This document shows, one piece after another, positions 35,027 through 38,173 of a stretch of DNA of 38,173 bases. A program made the translations under genes and the position numbers. Numbering within the stretch: the first letter of the stretch is position 1; the number at the start of each line of letters is the position of its first letter. This DNA comes from JAGOEF01 sp964511665 (GTDB lineage: Bacteria; Bacteroidota; Bacteroidia; Bacteroidales; ML635J-15). Under the pieces are notes generated by a model, which was not told the DNA's origin, did not search any database, and saw only the letters and a program-made list of their open reading frames with translations. The DNA is taken from contig CAZEHA010000035.1 of the NCBI GenBank assembly GCA_964511665.1, positions 1 through 38,173 of the forward strand, read 5' to 3'.

Positions 35027-36247
35027 ATGAAAAGAATCGCTTTCATTGTTCTTCTGGTTTTGATATCCGGATTGCTGTTTGCGCAAAACGACAACGACAA
35101 AACCCAAACCTCGAAAAGCAGCAGTGGTACCTTCGAATTTTCGATTGGCACAGAACCTGCCGCCGACACAGCCAGCTCCGGTATGATGAATTTTAAAATA
35201 GGCCTGCCTCCCGAAGACAAAACACCACCCGAAATTACGATTACATCTCACGATACGACACGGGGCTTTAAACCTGTTTATAAGCAAAAAGAAATTGTGG
35301 TTACCGGAAAAGTAACCGACCAAAGCGGAATTTTCGAGGTGCTGGTAAACGAACAGGAAGCATATATCGATTCTGAGGGAAATTTCTCGGTGAGTATTCC
35401 AATGACGATTGGCGAAAATCTCATTACGGTTGAAGCCACTGATATAAAAAGAAATCGTGCTGTGCTTGAATTTTCGGTCGAGCGTCAGTCTGACCAGCCA
35501 ATAGTCGATAAGAAACCTGAAGTGCCGGCTACCCTTATACCTGAATCGAACTATTATGCACTAATTATAGGAAACGAAACCTACGAAGACCCCGAAATTG
35601 TAAAGTTATCGAATCCGGTGAGAGACGCCACACAGTTCTATGAAGTGCTGATAAACGAATATACTTTTGATAAAGACAAAGTTACATTGCTCAAAAACGC
35701 AACCTACAGGCAGATGATTGTTGCCTTCGACAATTTGAGCAATTCGATACAACCGGAAGATAACCTGCTGATATTTTATGCCGGACATGGGTATTGGGAT
35801 GAAGAAAAAAAGCTGGGTTACTGGCTGCCGGTGGATGCCGAAAAAAGCAATACGGCGTTCTGGATTCCCAACAGCCGCATCAGCGATTTTTTGAAAGCCA
35901 CCAATTCGAAGCACACCATTCTGATTGCCGATGCCTGCTTCAGCGGCAGTATTTTTAAAACCCGGGTTGCCTTCAACGATGCACAGCCCGCCATTAACCG
36001 CCTGTACGAAAAACCCAGCCGTAAAGCCATGACCAGCGGGAACCTGAAAGAAGTGCCCGATGAAAGCGTTTTTATTCAGTACCTGATTAAGCGATTGGAC
36101 GAAAACGTTGAGAAATACACCTCGGCTGATATGCTTTTTTCAAGTTTCAGGCAGGCCGTACTCAACAACAGTCAAACAGAGCCGCAGTATGGCACCATTC
36201 AAAACACCGGCGACGAAGGCGGAGAGTTTATTTTTATCAGAAAATAG
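35027..36247 (+). CDS. Exported caspase-fold peptidase (C14), paralogue 1
   Basis: A 406-residue protein: signal peptide ending LFA|QN, a Ser/Thr-rich linker, an Ig-like domain (about 65-145; PPEITITSHD, GKVTDQSGIFEVLVN, GENLITVEATD) and a C14 caspase domain (about 178-406). The catalytic dyad is intact: H254 in YAGHG and C304 in DACFSGS; YYALIIGNETYED begins the domain. Bacterial orthocaspases/metacaspases cut after Arg or Lys and are usually linked to stress or cell death; a periplasmic location is unusual and no substrate is known. It follows the barrel-like protein by 17 nt. Codon use is GC-richer than in paralogue 2. Confidence 0.87.
   Translation: MKRIAFIVLLVLISGLLFAQNDNDKTQTSKSSSGTFEFSIGTEPAADTASSGMMNFKIGLPPEDKTPPEITITSHDTTRGFKPVYKQKEIVVTGKVTDQSGIFEVLVNEQEAYIDSEGNFSVSIPMTIGENLITVEATDIKRNRAVLEFSVERQSDQPIVDKKPEVPATLIPESNYYALIIGNETYEDPEIVKLSNPVRDATQFYEVLINEYTFDKDKVTLLKNATYRQMIVAFDNLSNSIQPEDNLLIFYAGHGYWDEEKKLGYWLPVDAEKSNTAFWIPNSRISDFLKATNSKHTILIADACFSGSIFKTRVAFNDAQPAINRLYEKPSRKAMTSGNLKEVPDESVFIQYLIKRLDENVEKYTSADMLFSSFRQAVLNNSQTEPQYGTIQNTGDEGGEFIFIRK
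36200..36240 (+). repeat. Near-identical 3' segment, copy 1 (caspase paralogue 1)
   Basis: These 41 bases match 37811-37851 with two mismatches, encoding the shared C-terminal GDEGGEFIFIR motif. Confidence 0.9.
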
Positions 36248-36391
36248 ATAATTAATTCGTAAAGACAACTATTTGTTTAGGTTATTAATGATTTTAAAAT
36301 ATATGGACAGTTAAGAAATGATGAAAGTAATAATTAGAACAAAACCACAGTACTAATTTTAAAATTTGCACAAATACATAATTATTAAATA

Positions 36392-37858
36392 ATGATAATG
36401 AATCAGAGAATAAAATTGGCTTTAATGCTGGCAATCATATTTTTTGTTTTTAATTCATGCGCCACAATTTTTTTAGGCACAAAACAAAATGTAAGTATCG
36501 ATTCCAATCCACGGGGTGCCGATGTTTATGTAAATGGGAATAACATTAATAAACAAACCCCATGTAAGATTAAAATCACAAAGAAGAACCCCGATACAGA
36601 ATATAACAATAAAAACGAGGTAGTTTACATATTAAAAAAACCAGATTATTATGACTCCGAATATCGTGATAAGTCGAAAGTTCACTGGTTAATAGCCTTG
36701 GATTATTACTTGGGTATTGTTCCAGGCTTGGTTGATAACGCTACAAAAGGACATAGAATATATAAGGAAGACGTTTTTGTTGATTTGCAACCCCTAGAGA
36801 AAATTGATGATACAGGGCCTCTAATCTCGATTATACAACCACATGTTAATCGCGGTTTTAAGCTGGTTGAGCAAAACAGCCAAATTACCATTCAGGGGAA
36901 TATTATTGATGAAAGCGGGGTTTTTGAAGTTTATATAAATAAAGAAAAAGTACAACTCGCAAATAATGGAGACTTTTTGAAAACGGTAATATTGAATTTG
37001 GGTGATAATTCTTTCATAATTACAGCTACCGACACAAAGAAAAACACAACAGTTGAAACTTTTATTATACAGCGTCAAGAAAACCTGGCTCAGCGTCAAG
37101 ATAATTTTAACAATAACAACTCCGTAATTAAAAACAACGAACAAATCAATGTATCTGGTAAGTACTATGCACTTATTATCGGGAACAATATATATCAGGA
37201 TCAAACAATTACTTCGCTCGATGAACCTATTAGCGATGCCACAAGCTTATATGAAGTATTAACAACACAGTATTTGTTTGAGCCCGAAAATGTTAAATTT
37301 CTAAAGAATGCCAATTATATTGAAATGATCGAAGCATTTGATGATTTGAATAATTTGATAACGCCAAACGATAACCTTTTAGTTTTTTATGCAGGGCATG
37401 GATGGTGGGATGAAAATAGAAAACTGGGATATTGGTTGCCATGCGATGCAAAAAAAGGCAATACTGCCTTTTGGATACCTAATAGCCGCATAAGCGATTA
37501 TATGGGCAGCATAAAATCAAAACATACGTTGTTAATTGCCGATGCCTGTTTTAGCGGGAGTATTTTTAAAACAAGAAGTGCATTTGCCGATGCTCAACCT
37601 GCAATAAATAAGCTCTACGACTTGCCAAGTAAGAAAGCCATGACCAGCGGTAATCTCAAAGAAGTTCCCGATAAAAGTGTGTTCTTGCATTATTTAGTGC
37701 AGCGCCTCATTGATAATAAAGAAAAATATATATCGTCCGACGTGCTCTTTGCCAGTTTCAGGCAAGCAGTTCTGAATAATAGTCCAACGGAACCGCAATA
37801 CGGTACCATTCAAAACGCCGGCGACGAAGGCGGTGAGTTTATTTTTATCAGGCGCTAG
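36392..37858 (+). CDS. Lipoprotein caspase-fold peptidase (C14), paralogue 2
   Basis: A 488-residue predicted lipoprotein: hydrophobic residues 7-22 and a lipobox FNSC. Residues 30-130 hold a PEGA-like domain (SIDSNPRGADVYVNG) interrupted by an insert, then an Ig-like domain (about 140-235) and a C14 domain (about 257-488) closely matching paralogue 1. Dyad H336 (YAGHG) and C386 (DACFSGS) is intact. PEGA domains commonly sit in envelope proteins. Compared with paralogue 1, it gains an outer-membrane or inner-membrane anchor and the PEGA module, and its codons are clearly AT-richer, except near the 3' end. It lies 144 nt downstream with only a weak promoter-like AAAATTTG (36361-36368), so it may be the last gene of the operon. 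Confidence 0.87.
   Translation: MIMNQRIKLALMLAIIFFVFNSCATIFLGTKQNVSIDSNPRGADVYVNGNNINKQTPCKIKITKKNPDTEYNNKNEVVYILKKPDYYDSEYRDKSKVHWLIALDYYLGIVPGLVDNATKGHRIYKEDVFVDLQPLEKIDDTGPLISIIQPHVNRGFKLVEQNSQITIQGNIIDESGVFEVYINKEKVQLANNGDFLKTVILNLGDNSFIITATDTKKNTTVETFIIQRQENLAQRQDNFNNNNSVIKNNEQINVSGKYYALIIGNNIYQDQTITSLDEPISDATSLYEVLTTQYLFEPENVKFLKNANYIEMIEAFDDLNNLITPNDNLLVFYAGHGWWDENRKLGYWLPCDAKKGNTAFWIPNSRISDYMGSIKSKHTLLIADACFSGSIFKTRSAFADAQPAINKLYDLPSKKAMTSGNLKEVPDKSVFLHYLVQRLIDNKEKYISSDVLFASFRQAVLNNSPTEPQYGTIQNAGDEGGEFIFIRR
37811..37851 (+). repeat. Near-identical 3' segment, copy 2 (caspase paralogue 2)
   Basis: Partner of 36200-36240. It keeps GC-rich codons (ccggcgacgaaggcgg) inside an otherwise AT-rich gene. 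Confidence 0.9.
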
Positions 37859-37936
37859 CCGTTTGCATTGTATGTTGCTGATTGCAAATGTGGGTGGGTA
37901 TTTTTATAATTTCGAAAATTAATTCCACTTTCTTTT

Positions 37937-37965
37937 TTGCTTTATTTAAAAAAACACTAATATTG
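37937..37965 (+). promoter_or_regulatory. Candidate promoter for the tRNA pair
   Basis: TTG (37937-37939), 18 nt, TAATATTG (7 of 8 against TAnnTTTG), with a predicted start about 20 nt before the first tRNA. Confidence 0.5.
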
Positions 37966-37992
37966 CAGTCCGAATTTGTGTAGCAAATTTCA

Positions 37993-38066
37993 GGTCCCAT
38001 AGCTCAGTTGGTTAGAGCACCTGACTCATAATCAGGGGGTCCTAGGTTCAAGCCCTAGTGGGACCA
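37993..38066 (+). tRNA. tRNA with anticodon CAT, probably tRNA-Ile2 (lysidine) or elongator Met
   Basis: A complete 74-nt cloverleaf: acceptor GGTCCCA/TGGGACC, anticodon stem CCTGA/TCAGG around CTCATAA, anticodon CAT. Acceptor pairs C4-G69 and C5-G68 match known TilS determinants, so I lean to tRNA-Ile2, whose C34 becomes lysidine to read AUA. Elongator Met cannot be excluded; initiator Met is unlikely because the first base pair is matched. Confidence 0.9.
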
Positions 38067-38069
38067 CTC

Positions 38070-38083
38070 TCCGCGAAAGCGGA
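38070..38083 (+). terminator. Small hairpin with T-rich tail between the two tRNAs
   Basis: TCCGC, GAAA loop, GCGGA, followed by TGTTCTTTTT. A five-base-pair stem with a stable GNRA loop could terminate weakly or mark a processing spacer; the second tRNA may still be cotranscribed. Confidence 0.5.
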
Positions 38084-38099
38084 TGTTCTTTTTAAAACC

Positions 38100-38172
38100 G
38101 GTCCTATAGCTTAGCTGGTAGAGCACCTGACTCTTAATCAGGGGGTCGAAGGTTCGAACCCTTCTGGGACCA
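38100..38172 (+). tRNA. tRNA-Lys (CTT)
   Basis: A complete 73-nt tRNA: acceptor GGTCCTA/TGGGACC (one T-G pair), anticodon stem CCTGA/TCAGG around CTCTTAA, anticodon CTT reading AAG. It is strikingly like the CAT tRNA just upstream (about ten substitutions and one indel) and has the same anticodon stem. Confidence 0.93.
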
Positions 38173-38173
38173 C

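Noticed and set aside
37862..37888. Inverted repeat TTTGCA...TGCAAA as terminator of the caspase operon
   Set aside because: A six-base AT-rich stem with a 15-base loop and no immediate T-run is too weak.

Overview
The window is a contig piece from a member of the Bacteroidota, most likely Bacteroidales. The grounds are: promoters of the TTG-N17-23-TAnnTTTG type; almost no Shine-Dalgarno sequences; a Bacteroidales-type HtpG; the long three-domain IspG; a gliding-type ABC ATPase (GldA); and a C-terminal type IX secretion (T9SS) sorting domain. A run of ten N inside a tRNA gene marks a scaffold gap, so this is probably a draft or metagenome assembly.

Layout. Bases 1-1911 (minus strand) hold a translation block: rpsU, a XerC/D recombinase and hpf, then their own promoter and four tRNAs in the order Thr(TGN)-Tyr(GTA)-Gly(TCC)-Thr(GGT). 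This is the order found upstream of tuf in many bacteria, and tuf is expected just beyond base 1. Bases 2136-3521 encode GlmM. Bases 3534-6428 (minus) are a tightly coupled operon: a membrane EEP-fold hydrolase, an exported DNA/RNA nuclease and a YCF48-like propeller lipoprotein. Bases 6580-10537 (plus) carry an exported cyclophilin, a small helical protein, a YgjP-like metallopeptidase, MiaB, an AhpD-like protein and a lipoprotein. Bases 10576-14262 (minus) carry ispG-pepP and a DUF2141 protein.

Bases 14340-20562 hold an NAD-dependent epimerase with an unexpected C-terminal zinc ribbon, GldA, HtpG, and a two-gene unit (a secreted protein plus a membrane-anchored receiver domain). Bases 20752-31352 (plus) hold an exported TPR-CHAT protease, aspartate-semialdehyde dehydrogenase, a membrane-anchored GH25 lysozyme and a 1893-residue C10 (streptopain-like) protease with a T9SS tail. 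Next comes an AEC-family transporter on the minus strand.

Bases 32485-37858 form the most unusual region: an exported LPP20/DUF4384-like protein, an exported barrel-like protein and two tandem exported caspase-fold (C14) proteases with Ig-like domains. Two near-twin tRNAs, CAT and Lys-CTT, close the window.

Taken together, the left two-thirds is mainly housekeeping (translation, isoprenoid, amino-sugar and lysine/threonine pathway genes). The right third is rich in exported cysteine proteases: one CHAT, one C10 and two C14. The caspase cluster is the best candidate for an undescribed envelope system. Its function cannot be read from the sequence alone.
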